64,000 nucleotides of DNA, from NCBI GenBank assembly GCA_903860985.1, contig CAIOSO010000050.1, positions 1 through 64,000 on the forward strand, in the 5' to 3' direction. Source of the DNA: an uncultured Flavobacteriales bacterium. Lineage in GTDB: Bacteria > Bacteroidota > Bacteroidia > Flavobacteriales_D > Crocinitomicaceae. Both the position numbers and the translations under genes were made by a program. Positions 31,570 to 42,134 of the stretch are shown here, one piece after another. Positions within the stretch are counted from its first letter, which is position 1, and each line of letters starts with the position of its first letter. The notes under the pieces are model-generated. The model worked only from the letters and a program-made list of their open reading frames with translations, was not told the DNA's origin and ran no database searches.

Positions 31570-33189
31570 TTATTCATATTCCTTAAAGATACTATTTAAC
31601 CATCGAAGCATGCCGAACATGAGCAAGGATGCAGCGCATAAAAGCACAACATTCACGTAAAAGAAATTTGCTTTGTCTTCGTAGTTGTCCCACATGGAGC
31701 TAAGAACACCGGACAATTTATTTCCAATCGAGGTTGCTAAAAACCAACCACCCATCATTAATGACGTTAATCGTGGTGGACTTAATTTTGAAACGAGCGA
31801 AAGCCCCATTGGACTCAAGAACAGTTCACCAATCGTAATAACAGCATAAGATGAAATAAACCACCATGGCGATGCCTTTGCAATTCCGTTGTTATTCGCG
31901 TAAATCGCTCCAACCATAACAAAGCAGGATAATCCAGAAATCAGCAATCCAAAGGCAATTTTAGTTGGTGTGGATGGCTCTTTTCCTTTGCGACGTAAAA
32001 ACGCAAATAAGGCGATGATGAGTGGAGTCAGCGCCACAACCCAAAACGGATTAACGGATTGAAAAAGGTTCGTATTAAAGGCAAATATTGAATCACCTTC
32101 TTTCGGTTTTTCTGGCTCTGGAATATTTTTAAAGTAATATGGGTAATTCCATTCCTTTATTTTTTTGTCTTTCACACGGAACTGTTCGTCCATTAAGACC
32201 ACTGAGTCTTTTTTGTAGCTAATTTCCTCAGCGAGGTATAATCCTTTTGCGACTGGAAGAATAGCAGTTGGAACCTCTCGGTCTGTATACCGGTCAGCCC
32301 AAGTATTCAAAGTCGAGCCATTTTGTTTAAAAACCGCCCAGAATGCAATGACAACGGCAAAAATTGCCAGCATCGCAGCAATTGGTTTTTTCTCCTCAGG
32401 TGGAGATTTGTAGAGTAATCGTCCATAAAAGAAAATCACTGGAATACATCCAAATAAAAAGGCATCGGTCGTAGCGGAACCAACCAACGGTTCGGGAAGT
32501 AATAACGCCAACAATCCAAATCCAATGGACGGAAGTAGAATCACCGAGAAAATATGAAGTAAGGACATATCGTTCTCCGATTTTGGTTTAATTACGTCCA
32601 CATGTTTATAGTGCTTTGTTCCAACCCAGAAAATGATGATGCCAATGAACATTCCGACTCCTGCCGCTAAAAAAGCTGCATACCAGCCATATATATTGTA
32701 AAGCGCAGCACCGAAAAAATTACAAACGAATGCTCCGATATTGATTCCCATATAAAAGATACTATAACCGGCGTCTTTTTTAGATTTGTATTCATCCGAA
32801 TTGTAAACATTTCCGAGCAAGGTAGAAATGTTGGGTTTGAAAAATCCATTACCCAATATCACTAGTACCATGGCTACATAAAGTGTTGTTTTGTCGTGAA
32901 CCGACATCAAACAATAACCAATTCCCATCATGATTCCACCGATGGTTATGGACCTGCGATAACCTAGAACTCGGTCAGCTAAAAGCCCACCAATAAAAGG
33001 TGTAAGGAATACAAATGCGATGAAAGTGCCATATAAATCAGAAGCTTCTTTTTCATTGAAGCCAAATCCATGTACGGAGTCCTTTAAATAAAGCGTAAAA
33101 ATCCCGATCATCAAGTAGTAACCGAATCGTTCCCACATTTCTGAAAAGAATAAGTAGGGAAGTGCTTTTGGATGTGTGCTTTTTGCCAT
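31570..33189 (-). CDS. POT family peptide MFS transporter
   Basis: FFSEMWERFGYYLMIGIFTLYL; YSIFYMGINIGAFVCNFFGAAL; SYAVITIGELFLSPMGLSLVSKL. Confidence 0.93.
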   Translation of the reverse strand: MAKSTHPKALPYLFFSEMWERFGYYLMIGIFTLYLKDSVHGFGFNEKEASDLYGTFIAFVFLTPFIGGLLADRVLGYRRSITIGGIMMGIGYCLMSVHDKTTLYVAMVLVILGNGFFKPNISTLLGNVYNSDEYKSKKDAGYSIFYMGINIGAFVCNFFGAALYNIYGWYAAFLAAGVGMFIGIIIFWVGTKHYKHVDVIKPKSENDMSLLHIFSVILLPSIGFGLLALLLPEPLVGSATTDAFLFGCIPVIFFYGRLLYKSPPEEKKPIAAMLAIFAVVIAFWAVFKQNGSTLNTWADRYTDREVPTAILPVAKGLYLAEEISYKKDSVVLMDEQFRVKDKKIKEWNYPYYFKNIPEPEKPKEGDSIFAFNTNLFQSVNPFWVVALTPLIIALFAFLRRKGKEPSTPTKIAFGLLISGLSCFVMVGAIYANNNGIAKASPWWFISSYAVITIGELFLSPMGLSLVSKLSPPRLTSLMMGGWFLATSIGNKLSGVLSSMWDNYEDKANFFYVNVVLLCAASLLMFGMLRWLNSIFKEYE

Positions 33190-33204
33190 AATACGTTTTT
33201 AAAA

Positions 33205-33235
33205 TAAAAAAGGCTACCTGATGAGGGTAGCCTTC
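33205..33235 (-). terminator. Rho-independent terminator between tandem POT genes
   Basis: GGCTACC-tgatga-GGGTAGCC with T tract on minus strand. Confidence 0.8.
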
Positions 33236-33251
33236 AAGTGTCATTTATCGG

Positions 33252-35228
33252 TTATTTAACGCCATTCATCATGACTAAAAGTCGTTTTGATAATAGGAAT
33301 AAAATCACAGATGCAGTTCCGGCCATGAATACAAAGATCATGAAGAAGTTGTATAGATTTTCAATTTTCATTCCTAGGAAACTTGGTTTTTTTGGTTTGA
33401 TATTCCAAATCTCAATTGATTTTGCGTCTTCACTACCTTTTTTGCCAGCCTCGTATTTTAACACGTATAACAAGTTTCCGTCGGCATTACTGAACATGGT
33501 GTAGTTGAATTTCGGTTTAGACCCAACAATCAATTTTTGTGTGAATTCCGAAACCTCATTTTTAGAAACTACCCCAACGGAAACCCCTAACAATGAGTCT
33601 GCTTTTTCCTCAGCTTCGATTCCGAACAATTTGTTTTTAAATGATTCTGCAAAGCCCAGTTCCTTTTCCGCTTTGAAATCATCAGAAAGTAATTGAACAC
33701 TTGCTGTATGATTGGCAAATTCAGTTTTCCAAGATTTAACCGAGTTACTATCCAATTGCGTAAGGTTCATGGTCGTATCACTTGCATTAAAAGCAAACGC
33801 ACTCACTGGAATGGATTTCTCCATTTTCACTTCTTCTGGATAAAGTGAACTCAAGTCTCCGGCAAATTTATTCGCAGTCGCCGTTGATAAGAACCAAACT
33901 CCCATTAATAAAGAAGCAAAACGAACAGGAGCCAGTTTAACAACCATGGACAAACCAATTGGTGATAAGCAAAGTTCACCGAAGGTATGTACAGAATACA
34001 GCGTAACCAACCAGAACATACTCACTTTGACACTTGGATCTAAATCCTTTACGCCAACAGCGATGATCAAATATCCTACAGCCAATAAGAACAATCCTAC
34101 CGATTGTTTTACAGGTGAACTTGGTTCACGGTTGCTAGCACCTAATTTTGTCCATAAATAAGCGAAAATTGGCGCAAAAATAACAATGGCAACAGCATTG
34201 ATACTTTGGAAATATGAAGAAGGAACCTCCCAATTAAAAAGGTGGCGATCTGTTTGCTCTTGCGCAAAGAACGTTAATGATGCTCCGGCTTGTTCGAATG
34301 CCGACCAGAAGAAGATGACGAAGAAGGCGATGATGAAAATCACCCAAATGCGCTGTTTTTCTTGTTTTGTTAAACTTTTATCGACGATAATCGATGCTGG
34401 CGCAACGATACAAAGTGTGTAAATGAACGCTCCTACTAAATCCAAACCCATAAGACCTTTAAAAGCCACAAATAATCCACCGGAAATAAAAATCCATTGA
34501 ATCATTTTCCCAAAGTTCATTGGTTCTTTAATTGTTTCAGCTGCTGGTTCGATTTTTTTAGGTTTCGCACCAATCGCCTCACCATTTGGTTTAATGATGT
34601 ATTTATTTTTTAATAATTCGAAAACAATTGTACTGATAATCATCCCGATACATGCAGCTAGGAATCCCCATTTAAACATGGCAGGCACAATCAATTCTTC
34701 TTTATCGTAAACTTCTCCAAGTCCACCAGTAATTAATGGAGCAATGAAAGCACCGAGGTTAATACCCATATAGAAAATGGTGAATGCAGAGTCAACGCGT
34801 TTATCACCTTCCTCATACAATTGTCCCACCATTGTGGAAATGTTTGGTTTAAAGAAACCATTACCAAAGATCAAGAATCCAAGTCCAACAAACATCATTG
34901 TAGATGCGAGATTCACGTCCGTGTAAAAGGAGCCTGCGAGGAACATAAAGAATTGACCAATCGCCATCATGATTCCTCCAACAAATATGGAACGTCGATT
35001 ACCCCAATAACGATCTGCAACGTATCCTCCAATAAGCGGTGTTAAATAAACAAGTCCAGTGTAATTTCCATAAACTGTAGAAGCTAAAGACTTATCAAAC
35101 ATCAGCGCATTGACCATAAATAAGGTGAAGATGGCGCGCATCCCATAGTAGCTGAATCGCTCCCACATTTCCGTTACAAATAACAAATAGAGTCCTTTCG
35201 GATGTCCTTTTCGTGCATTATTTTCCAT
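33252..35228 (-). CDS. POT family peptide MFS transporter with C-terminal-proximal insertion
   Basis: FVTEMWERFSYYGMRAIFTLFM; FTIFYMGINLGAFIAPLI; YSVHTFGELCLSPIGLSMVVKL. Confidence 0.92.
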   Translation of the reverse strand: MENNARKGHPKGLYLLFVTEMWERFSYYGMRAIFTLFMVNALMFDKSLASTVYGNYTGLVYLTPLIGGYVADRYWGNRRSIFVGGIMMAIGQFFMFLAGSFYTDVNLASTMMFVGLGFLIFGNGFFKPNISTMVGQLYEEGDKRVDSAFTIFYMGINLGAFIAPLITGGLGEVYDKEELIVPAMFKWGFLAACIGMIISTIVFELLKNKYIIKPNGEAIGAKPKKIEPAAETIKEPMNFGKMIQWIFISGGLFVAFKGLMGLDLVGAFIYTLCIVAPASIIVDKSLTKQEKQRIWVIFIIAFFVIFFWSAFEQAGASLTFFAQEQTDRHLFNWEVPSSYFQSINAVAIVIFAPIFAYLWTKLGASNREPSSPVKQSVGLFLLAVGYLIIAVGVKDLDPSVKVSMFWLVTLYSVHTFGELCLSPIGLSMVVKLAPVRFASLLMGVWFLSTATANKFAGDLSSLYPEEVKMEKSIPVSAFAFNASDTTMNLTQLDSNSVKSWKTEFANHTASVQLLSDDFKAEKELGFAESFKNKLFGIEAEEKADSLLGVSVGVVSKNEVSEFTQKLIVGSKPKFNYTMFSNADGNLLYVLKYEAGKKGSEDAKSIEIWNIKPKKPSFLGMKIENLYNFFMIFVFMAGTASVILFLLSKRLLVMMNGVK

Positions 35229-35335
35229 AAATATAGTTTAGTTTACCTGCCGAATATAGTAAAAAAACATGGGTTAGATTCCATTCGGACATTTCAATTA
35301 CTGAATTTTTCACATCTGATTGAAAAAGAATCAAA

Positions 35336-35343
35336 TATCTTTG
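35336..35343 (+). promoter_or_regulatory. -7 box TATCTTTG for tcdA
   Basis: TAnnTTTG match 14 nt before ATG 35358. Confidence 0.5.
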
Positions 35344-35357
35344 CGAAAAAAAATACG

Positions 35358-36095
35358 ATGGTAAATTGGTTGGAGCGGACTGAATTGTTGCTTTCTAAAG
35401 AGCAGATGTATCGATTGAAACAAGCGCATGTGTTGATTGTCGGACTCGGTGGAATCGGTTCCTTTGCAGGAGAATTTATCGCACGAGCTGGAATTGGAAA
35501 GATGACCATCATCGATGGGGATGTCTTTGACTCGACAAATAAAAACCGTCAATTAACGGCGCTTGATAGTACCATTGGCATTAATAAAGCCGTTGTTCTT
35601 GCCGAACGAATTATGGACATCAATCCAGACATACAGTTAAACATCGTTGAAGAGTTTGTCCTGCCGGAACGTGTGTGGGAATTGCTCGACGAACATCAAC
35701 CGGACTATGTCATGGATTGCATTGATTCCGTTACGCCAAAATTGGAATGGTTGATTGCCTGCAAACGCAAAAAGGTAAAAATCATCAGTCACATGGGTGC
35801 GGGAGGAAAAACAGATCCAAGTAAAATTAAAGTGACGAACATTCAACATGTTTCGGGATGTAAACTCGGTGCGCACATGAAAAAGCGCTTGAAAAGAAAA
35901 AACATTTCCTACCGTGGTATCAAAGCCGTTTATTCGACTGAAATTCAACAAAAGGATTCCTTAAAAATGACCAATGGAACTAATTTCAAGAAGTCCTTCT
36001 ACGGTACTATTTCGTATATGCCGGCTTTATTTGGACTCGTAGGAGCAGCAGAAGTGATTCAGTTCCTTGCAAATAATACCGAGGAAATCGCTTGA
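35358..36095 (+). CDS. tcdA: tRNA threonylcarbamoyladenosine dehydratase (ThiF/E1-like)
   Basis: MVNWLERTELLLSKEQMYRLKQAHVLIVGLGGIGSFAGEFIARAGIGKMTIIDGDVFDSTNKNRQLTAL; M53 of the called ORF. Confidence 0.9.
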   Translation: MVNWLERTELLLSKEQMYRLKQAHVLIVGLGGIGSFAGEFIARAGIGKMTIIDGDVFDSTNKNRQLTALDSTIGINKAVVLAERIMDINPDIQLNIVEEFVLPERVWELLDEHQPDYVMDCIDSVTPKLEWLIACKRKKVKIISHMGAGGKTDPSKIKVTNIQHVSGCKLGAHMKKRLKRKNISYRGIKAVYSTEIQQKDSLKMTNGTNFKKSFYGTISYMPALFGLVGAAEVIQFLANNTEEIA

Positions 36096-36151
36096 TTCTC
36101 ATCTAATTTGCGTACTTTTCGTTCGCTAAAAACATTAATTCATTCAACAAC

Positions 36152-38155
36152 ATGAAAAAAACTACACTATTTATTGCATCTGTATTATTGTGCAGCACTT
36201 CGTTTGCGCAATTGTTTTCAGATAATTTTGACACGTATGCGGCAGGCTCCTTTTTAGGGCCTCAATCGGCTTCTTGGTCCACTTGGAGTGGGACAGAAGG
36301 AGCGGCAGAGGACGTAACAATAACGAATAACAATGCCAATTCAGTACCTAATTCCATCTATCTTGCATCTACGGCAGCATCTGGCGGTCCACAAGATGTT
36401 GTTTTGAAATTCGGACAAGTATATAACAGTGGAATTTTTACCCTTCAATCTGATTTTTACATCAATGCAGGAAAAAATGCTTATTTCAACTTGCAAGCTG
36501 CAGCGACTTTAGGACAAGTTTGGGCCTTGAACGTAAATATGGATGCAGGACAAGTTTCCATAGATGATGGAAATACGCCCAATCTTGCCGTAGGTTCGTA
36601 TGCCGATGCGACTTGGTTTACCTTGAAAATTGAAGCGAATTTAACTTTACATGTATGGAAAGCATACGTGAATGGTGCGCTGATTGGAACATGGATGAAT
36701 GGGGTCAATGCGGTTGCCGCAGCGGATTTCTATCCGGTTCAAAACAGTGCATTTTACATGGATAACGTAAGTTTTGATCATCAAACGTATACCTTGCCAA
36801 ACTTGAATGCCATGATTGCGAATGTAAACATGGGCGGAGAAATCGCTGGACAAAACGTTACTCCAACAGTGAAAGTGTTGAATGCTGGGGCAACGGCAAT
36901 TACTTCATTTGATGTAAACCTTTCTTACAATAGTCAAAACTACCCATTCTCTGTAACGGGTGTGAACGTTGCAAGCATTGGAACATACACGGTGAATATG
37001 CCAGCTAATGTTTTGGTTCCAGGATTGCTAACCTATACAGCAACAATTTCTAATATCAATGGTGGGAATGATGATATCGCTGGTGACAATACATTAGCAG
37101 GACAAATTGACCCAGTGGTTCCCGCAGCTGGTAAAATGGTGGTTGGTGAAGAAGCAACAGGTACGTGGTGTCAATGGTGTCCACGTGGAGCCGTTTTCAT
37201 GGACTTATTCAAAACGAAATACGATCAATATTGGGCTGGAATCGCTGTTCATAATGGTGACCCAATCACAAACGTAGATTACGACGCAGGAATGGGTGCA
37301 TTAATCAGTGGATATCCAAGTGCGGTTGTCGATCGATTAGCAGATGTTGATCCTTCTGGAATGTCTCCGGATTTCTTTACACGTTTACAAACTGCTCCAG
37401 TGGCGACAATCGTTAACGGTGCGACATGGGATGCAACAACCCGTGTATTGAATGTTTCAGTAACTTCGAATTTCGCTATGGCGGCAAATAGTAATTATAA
37501 AGCAGCTTGTGTATTAACCGAAGATGAGGTAACAGGTACTGGTGCAGGTTACAACCAATCTAATGCATACGCTGGCGGAAACAATGGAGTAATGGGTGGA
37601 TTTGAAACTCTTTCTAACCCAGTTCCAGCTTCAACAATGGTATACAACCACGTCGCTCGAGCAATTGCTCCAAGCTTTACTGGAATGCCAAACAGTTATC
37701 CAGCAACAGTGAATGTAGGTGATTCATACACGATGAATGTTAGCTTTACTCTACCTGCGGATTGGGATGAAACGAAAATTAGCATCATTGGAATGATTAT
37801 AGATCCAACAGGAAAAATTGACAATGCAGGACGTGCAACCATCGCTGAAGCTGTCACAAATGGTTACGTAGCGGGATTGAACGATATGCCTGCGACTGAT
37901 TTGACACAAGTGATGACAGTTTATCCAAATCCAGCTTCAACGTCTGCAACGGTTAATATTCACATCGCTCAAGAGTCAAACGTTTCCATGAAATTAGTTG
38001 ACTTTGCAGGAAAATTAATCAGCGAAAAAGAATATGGATCAGTTCAAGGAGACTACCAAATCAACATGAATACAAGCAACTTCAAAGCGGGTGTTTACTT
38101 TGTTGAATTGATGGTTAACGGACAAACAACATCGAAAAAATTGATCATCGAATAA
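36152..38155 (+). CDS. Secreted Omp28-like protein with T9SS C-terminal sorting domain
   Basis: Signal peptide; thioredoxin-like GEEATGTWCQWCPRGAVFMD; C-term YPNPASTSATVNIHIAQ...AGVYFVELMVNGQTTSKKLIIE. Confidence 0.85.
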   Translation: MKKTTLFIASVLLCSTSFAQLFSDNFDTYAAGSFLGPQSASWSTWSGTEGAAEDVTITNNNANSVPNSIYLASTAASGGPQDVVLKFGQVYNSGIFTLQSDFYINAGKNAYFNLQAAATLGQVWALNVNMDAGQVSIDDGNTPNLAVGSYADATWFTLKIEANLTLHVWKAYVNGALIGTWMNGVNAVAAADFYPVQNSAFYMDNVSFDHQTYTLPNLNAMIANVNMGGEIAGQNVTPTVKVLNAGATAITSFDVNLSYNSQNYPFSVTGVNVASIGTYTVNMPANVLVPGLLTYTATISNINGGNDDIAGDNTLAGQIDPVVPAAGKMVVGEEATGTWCQWCPRGAVFMDLFKTKYDQYWAGIAVHNGDPITNVDYDAGMGALISGYPSAVVDRLADVDPSGMSPDFFTRLQTAPVATIVNGATWDATTRVLNVSVTSNFAMAANSNYKAACVLTEDEVTGTGAGYNQSNAYAGGNNGVMGGFETLSNPVPASTMVYNHVARAIAPSFTGMPNSYPATVNVGDSYTMNVSFTLPADWDETKISIIGMIIDPTGKIDNAGRATIAEAVTNGYVAGLNDMPATDLTQVMTVYPNPASTSATVNIHIAQESNVSMKLVDFAGKLISEKEYGSVQGDYQINMNTSNFKAGVYFVELMVNGQTTSKKLIIE

Positions 38156-38175
38156 GATCAAGTAAACGTAAATAA

Positions 38176-38209
38176 AGAAAAGGACTGCTGAAAAGTGGTC
38201 CTTTTTTTA
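38176..38209 (+). terminator. Candidate Rho-independent terminator
   Basis: AAAGGAC...GTCCTTTTTTT. Confidence 0.6.
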
Positions 38210-39349
38210 TGCAATAACTCGAATGGACTCTTGGACTTTCTGCGTCTTTTCGCGGACTTCATCCATGTTTGAACCGGTGATGGTGACGTGTCCCATTTTG
38301 CGGAAGGACTTCGTGATTTCTTTTCCGTAAATGTGTGGGTAAACCCCGGGAATCGACAAGATGTCTTTCAATCCTTCATAGATTGCTGGACCCTCAAATC
38401 CTTTTTCCCCAACAAGGTTGATCATCGATCCGCATTGGATTAATGACGTATCGCCCAAGGGTAAATTGAGGAGGGCACGTAAATGCTGTGCAAATTGTGA
38501 CGTGTGACAAATTTCAATCGTGTGGTGTCCGCTGTTATGTGGACGTGGAGCGATTTCGTTCACCAATAAACTTCCGTCGTTCGTTAAAAAGAACTCCACA
38601 GCGAGCAATCCTACCATATCCAGTTTTTGGATGATGTCTTTTGCAATTTCATCTGCTTGTTGTTCAACGTTTGAATCGATGTCCGCGGGAGAGAACAAGA
38701 ATTCCACCAAATTCGCTTCTGGATTGAATTCACATTCCACACAGGGAAAAGTAGTCATTTCGCCGTTTTCATTGCGAGCCACAATTACGGAAAGTTCTTT
38801 TTGAAAAGGAATTTTGTTTTCAATGATGCTTGGTTCATCGAAAGATGTCAGTGCATCGGCTTCTGACTTCAGAATATTCACTCCTTTTCCATCGTAGCCG
38901 CCTGTACGCAATTTATGTACAATGGGAAAACTCGCTTTTGCTAATAAATCAACTCGATTTTCTATGAAGGCAAATGGAGCAGTAGGTATGTTTTGATCGA
39001 TATAAAATTGCTTTTGCAATCCTTTGTCGCGAATGATGCGCAAGACACGCGGTTGCGGAAATACCTTTACGCCTTCTTTTTCAAGGACCTCCAAAGCTTC
39101 AATGGAAACGTTTTCGATTTCAACGGTGATGAGGTCTTTGTCCTTCCCAAATGCGTAAACGGCATCGTAATCGGTAATGGAACCACAGGTAAAGGAATGA
39201 GCGAGGTGCGCACAAGGAGCAGCCGCGTCTCCGTCCATCATGTGCAGGTGAATATTCAGGTTCGTTGCCTCTTGAATAAGCATGCGTCCGAGTTGTCCAC
39301 CACCAAGAACTCCCACTTTCATTTTTTTACCATACCAAATTGCTTCCAT
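38207..39349 (-). CDS. purK: 5-(carboxyamino)imidazole ribonucleotide synthase
   Basis: MKVGVLGGGQLGRMLIQEA; KLRTGGYDGKGV; NEIAPRPHNSGHHTIEIC. ATG 39349 follows a -7 box by 4 nt; ATG 39322 is the alternative. Confidence 0.93.
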   Translation of the reverse strand: MEAIWYGKKMKVGVLGGGQLGRMLIQEATNLNIHLHMMDGDAAAPCAHLAHSFTCGSITDYDAVYAFGKDKDLITVEIENVSIEALEVLEKEGVKVFPQPRVLRIIRDKGLQKQFYIDQNIPTAPFAFIENRVDLLAKASFPIVHKLRTGGYDGKGVNILKSEADALTSFDEPSIIENKIPFQKELSVIVARNENGEMTTFPCVECEFNPEANLVEFLFSPADIDSNVEQQADEIAKDIIQKLDMVGLLAVEFFLTNDGSLLVNEIAPRPHNSGHHTIEICHTSQFAQHLRALLNLPLGDTSLIQCGSMINLVGEKGFEGPAIYEGLKDILSIPGVYPHIYGKEITKSFRKMGHVTITGSNMDEVREKTQKVQESIRVIA

Positions 39350-39353
39350 GCAA

Positions 39354-39361
39354 CAAAGATA
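39354..39361 (-). promoter_or_regulatory. -7 box TATCTTTG for purK
   Basis: CAAAGATA on +, 4 nt from ATG 39349. Confidence 0.5.
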
Positions 39362-39421
39362 CAGCAAGGAAATTAAACCAATGGAATTCAAAGAAAATTT
39401 TCAATTACGTCCGCAAAATCG

Positions 39422-39429
39422 TACCTTTG
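39422..39429 (+). promoter_or_regulatory. -7 box TACCTTTG for hpt
   Basis: TAnnTTTG match 7 nt before ATG 39437. Confidence 0.5.
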
Positions 39430-39436
39430 CATCTAT

Positions 39437-39976
39437 ATGAAAGATGTGCGCACCATTCATGACAAACAATTTCAATCCTACATCAGTGCAGCGGAAATTC
39501 AATCTGCAGTCGAAAGATTAGCACAGGACTTGGAAAAGGACTATCAAGGAAAGAAGGTGATTTTCTTGTCCATTTTGAATGGTTCCTTCATGTTTACAGC
39601 GGATTTAATGAAGTGCATCTCTTCCAATGTGGAGGTTTCCTTCGTGAAAGTAAGTTCGTACCAAGGAACAACAACCTCTGGACGCGTAGATGAATTAATT
39701 GGATTGAATACGGATTTGAAAAATCGTTCAGTGATCATATTGGAAGACATCGTCGACACAGGAATTACGATCGATAAGGTCCTCACTTTATTGAAAACAC
39801 AGGATATGGAATCCATTGAAATATGTACCCTGTTGTTCAAACCGGAGGCATATTTAGGAAAAAACAGACCGAAATACATCGGGATGGAGATTCCAAATAA
39901 ATTTGTTGTAGGCTATGGTCTAGATTACAACGAATTAGGTAGAAATTTAAAAGAGATTTATCAATTAATAGACTGA
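39437..39976 (+). CDS. hpt: Hypoxanthine phosphoribosyltransferase
   Basis: VIFLSILNGSFMFTADLM; SVIILEDIVDTGITIDKVL. Confidence 0.93.
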   Translation: MKDVRTIHDKQFQSYISAAEIQSAVERLAQDLEKDYQGKKVIFLSILNGSFMFTADLMKCISSNVEVSFVKVSSYQGTTTSGRVDELIGLNTDLKNRSVIILEDIVDTGITIDKVLTLLKTQDMESIEICTLLFKPEAYLGKNRPKYIGMEIPNKFVVGYGLDYNELGRNLKEIYQLID

Positions 39977-39979
39977 CTT

Positions 39980-40552
39980 ATGTTAAACATTGTACTATTT
40001 GGACCTCCAGGAGCAGGGAAAGGAACGCAATCGGAACGTTTAATTGAAAAATATGGATTGGTTCACCTTTCGACAGGAGATATTTTCCGCGCGAACATTA
40101 AAGGAGAAACAGCACTTGGAACCTTAGCGAAAAGTTACATGGATCAAGGACAACTCGTTCCAGATTCTGTAACAATTGACATGTTGCGATCAGAAGTCGT
40201 TAAACATGAGTCACCGAGAGGCTTCATCTTTGATGGATTCCCTCGTACAAATACGCAAGCGGAAGCACTAGATGCTTTCTTGAATGAATTAGGTACTGGA
40301 ATCAGTCTGATGTTGGCCTTAGAAGTAGAAGAGAATGAGTTGAAAACGCGTTTATTGAAACGTGCAGAAGTGAGTGGACGTGCTGATGATGCGAATCCAG
40401 AGGTGATTGAAAAAAGAATCAATGTGTACAATCAAGAAACTGCACCGGTAAAATCGTACTATCAAGCTCAACACAAGTTTACATCCATCAATGGAATTGG
40501 AAGTATTGATGAAATTACTAACCGTTTGTTTCAAGAAATTGATGCAATTTAA
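39980..40552 (+). CDS. adk: Adenylate kinase
   Basis: MLNIVLFGPPGAGKGTQSERLIEKYGLVHLSTGDIFR; FDGFPRTNTQAEAL. Confidence 0.97.
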   Translation: MLNIVLFGPPGAGKGTQSERLIEKYGLVHLSTGDIFRANIKGETALGTLAKSYMDQGQLVPDSVTIDMLRSEVVKHESPRGFIFDGFPRTNTQAEALDAFLNELGTGISLMLALEVEENELKTRLLKRAEVSGRADDANPEVIEKRINVYNQETAPVKSYYQAQHKFTSINGIGSIDEITNRLFQEIDAI

Positions 40553-40561
40553 AGCCTAAGA

Positions 40562-41563
40562 ATGGCATCTGACAATTTCGTTGATTACGTAAAAATCCAC
40601 TGTACCTCTGGTAACGGAGGTGGAGGTTCAACTCACTTTCGCCGTGAAAAATACATCCCAAAAGGTGGTCCTGATGGGGGAGATGGTGGACGTGGTGGAC
40701 ACATCTACTTGCGTGGAAATAAACAATTGTGGACTTTACTTCACTTGAAATTTCATAAACATGTCAAAGCTGGACATGGTACGCACGGTGCGGGAAATAT
40801 GAAAACAGGTTCTCAAGGCGAAGATAAATACATCGATGTTCCACTTGGTACCTTGGCTAAGGACGGTGAGACTGGAGAGGTCTTATTTGAAATTACACAA
40901 GACGGCGAACAAGTGATCATACAACCTGGTGGAAAAGGGGGGATGGGAAATGATAACTTTAAATCTCCAACGAATCAAACACCACGCTATGCGCAGCCAG
41001 GCGAACCTGGAAAAGAAGGTTGGAAGATTTTGGAAATGAAACTCTTGGCAGATGTCGGACTGGTTGGATTCCCAAATGCTGGAAAAAGCACCTTACTTTC
41101 TGTGGTTACAGAAGCGAAACCAGAGATTGGGGATTATGCGTTTACGACCTTGCGTCCAAACTTAGGAATCGTTTCTTACCGTGATCACCGTTCATTTGTC
41201 ATGGCAGATATTCCGGGAATCATCGAAGGTGCACATACAGGAAAAGGCCTTGGACTTCGTTTTTTACGTCACATCGAACGAAATTCCTTATTGCTATTCA
41301 TGATTCCAGTAGATAGTGATGACATTAAAAAAGAATACAATGTCTTGTTGAACGAGTTGAAACAATATAATCCTGAGTTATTACATAAAGAGCGTTTGTT
41401 AGCTATTACGAAAAGCGATATGTTGGATGATGAATTAATTGGACAAATGAAAAAGGATATTCCGAATATTCCGCACGTATTCATTTCTTCTGTTGCTCAA
41501 AAGGGAATCGTTGAATTGAAAGATTTGATTTGGAAGCACTTAACAAATGATCTCCCAGCTTAA
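40562..41563 (+). CDS. obgE: GTPase Obg
   Basis: [56 protein letters not shown]. Confidence 0.97.
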   Translation: MASDNFVDYVKIHCTSGNGGGGSTHFRREKYIPKGGPDGGDGGRGGHIYLRGNKQLWTLLHLKFHKHVKAGHGTHGAGNMKTGSQGEDKYIDVPLGTLAKDGETGEVLFEITQDGEQVIIQPGGKGGMGNDNFKSPTNQTPRYAQPGEPGKEGWKILEMKLLADVGLVGFPNAGKSTLLSVVTEAKPEIGDYAFTTLRPNLGIVSYRDHRSFVMADIPGIIEGAHTGKGLGLRFLRHIERNSLLLFMIPVDSDDIKKEYNVLLNELKQYNPELLHKERLLAITKSDMLDDELIGQMKKDIPNIPHVFISSVAQKGIVELKDLIWKHLTNDLPA

Positions 41564-42134
41564 TTCGTGGGATGAACAACTGGTGTTGTGGGTAAATGCT
41601 CAGCACAATGGATTCCTTGATCAACTCATGTGGGTACTTTCTTCCAAATGGTTGATTTTACCGATTTTACTTGGACTCATTTTCCTCTTTCGTACACAGC
41701 AAAAATCGTGGAAGCAAATTGGCATATTTCTGCTTTTCGGAACCTTCATGATCATTTTGTGCGATGTTATTTCAACGCAACTTTTCAAAGAAGTGTTCCA
41801 CCGTTTTCGTCCTTCACACAATGTTCGAATCGCGGAGCAACTTCATTATCATTTATTTTCGGATGGATCTCCCTATCTCGGTGGGAAATACGGCTTCGTT
41901 TCTTCTCACGCTGCAAATTTTGCTGGATTCGCCGTTTTCTTTTGGCCCTTCTACGTAAAATCGTGGATGAAGTGGGCACTTGTTTCGCTCGTTGTATTGG
42001 TGATGTACAGCCGCATGTATTTGGGCGTGCATTACTTCACGGATGTGATTGTCGGAGCGCTTCTCGGAATGCTCATCGCGTATGGAATACGTCGCTTTAT
42101 TTTGTCACGTTTTGTTAAAATCAACAAAGGATGA
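41547..42134 (+). CDS. PAP2 family phosphatase
   Basis: [52 protein letters not shown]. Confidence 0.92.
   Translation: MISQLNSWDEQLVLWVNAQHNGFLDQLMWVLSSKWLILPILLGLIFLFRTQQKSWKQIGIFLLFGTFMIILCDVISTQLFKEVFHRFRPSHNVRIAEQLHYHLFSDGSPYLGGKYGFVSSHAANFAGFAVFFWPFYVKSWMKWALVSLVVLVMYSRMYLGVHYFTDVIVGALLGMLIAYGIRRFILSRFVKINKG

Noticed and set aside
41630-42118. 162-aa plus-strand ORF overlapping PAP2 phosphatase
   Set aside because: Alternate frame of a clear PAP2 gene; length is explained by the lack of stops in the shadow frame.
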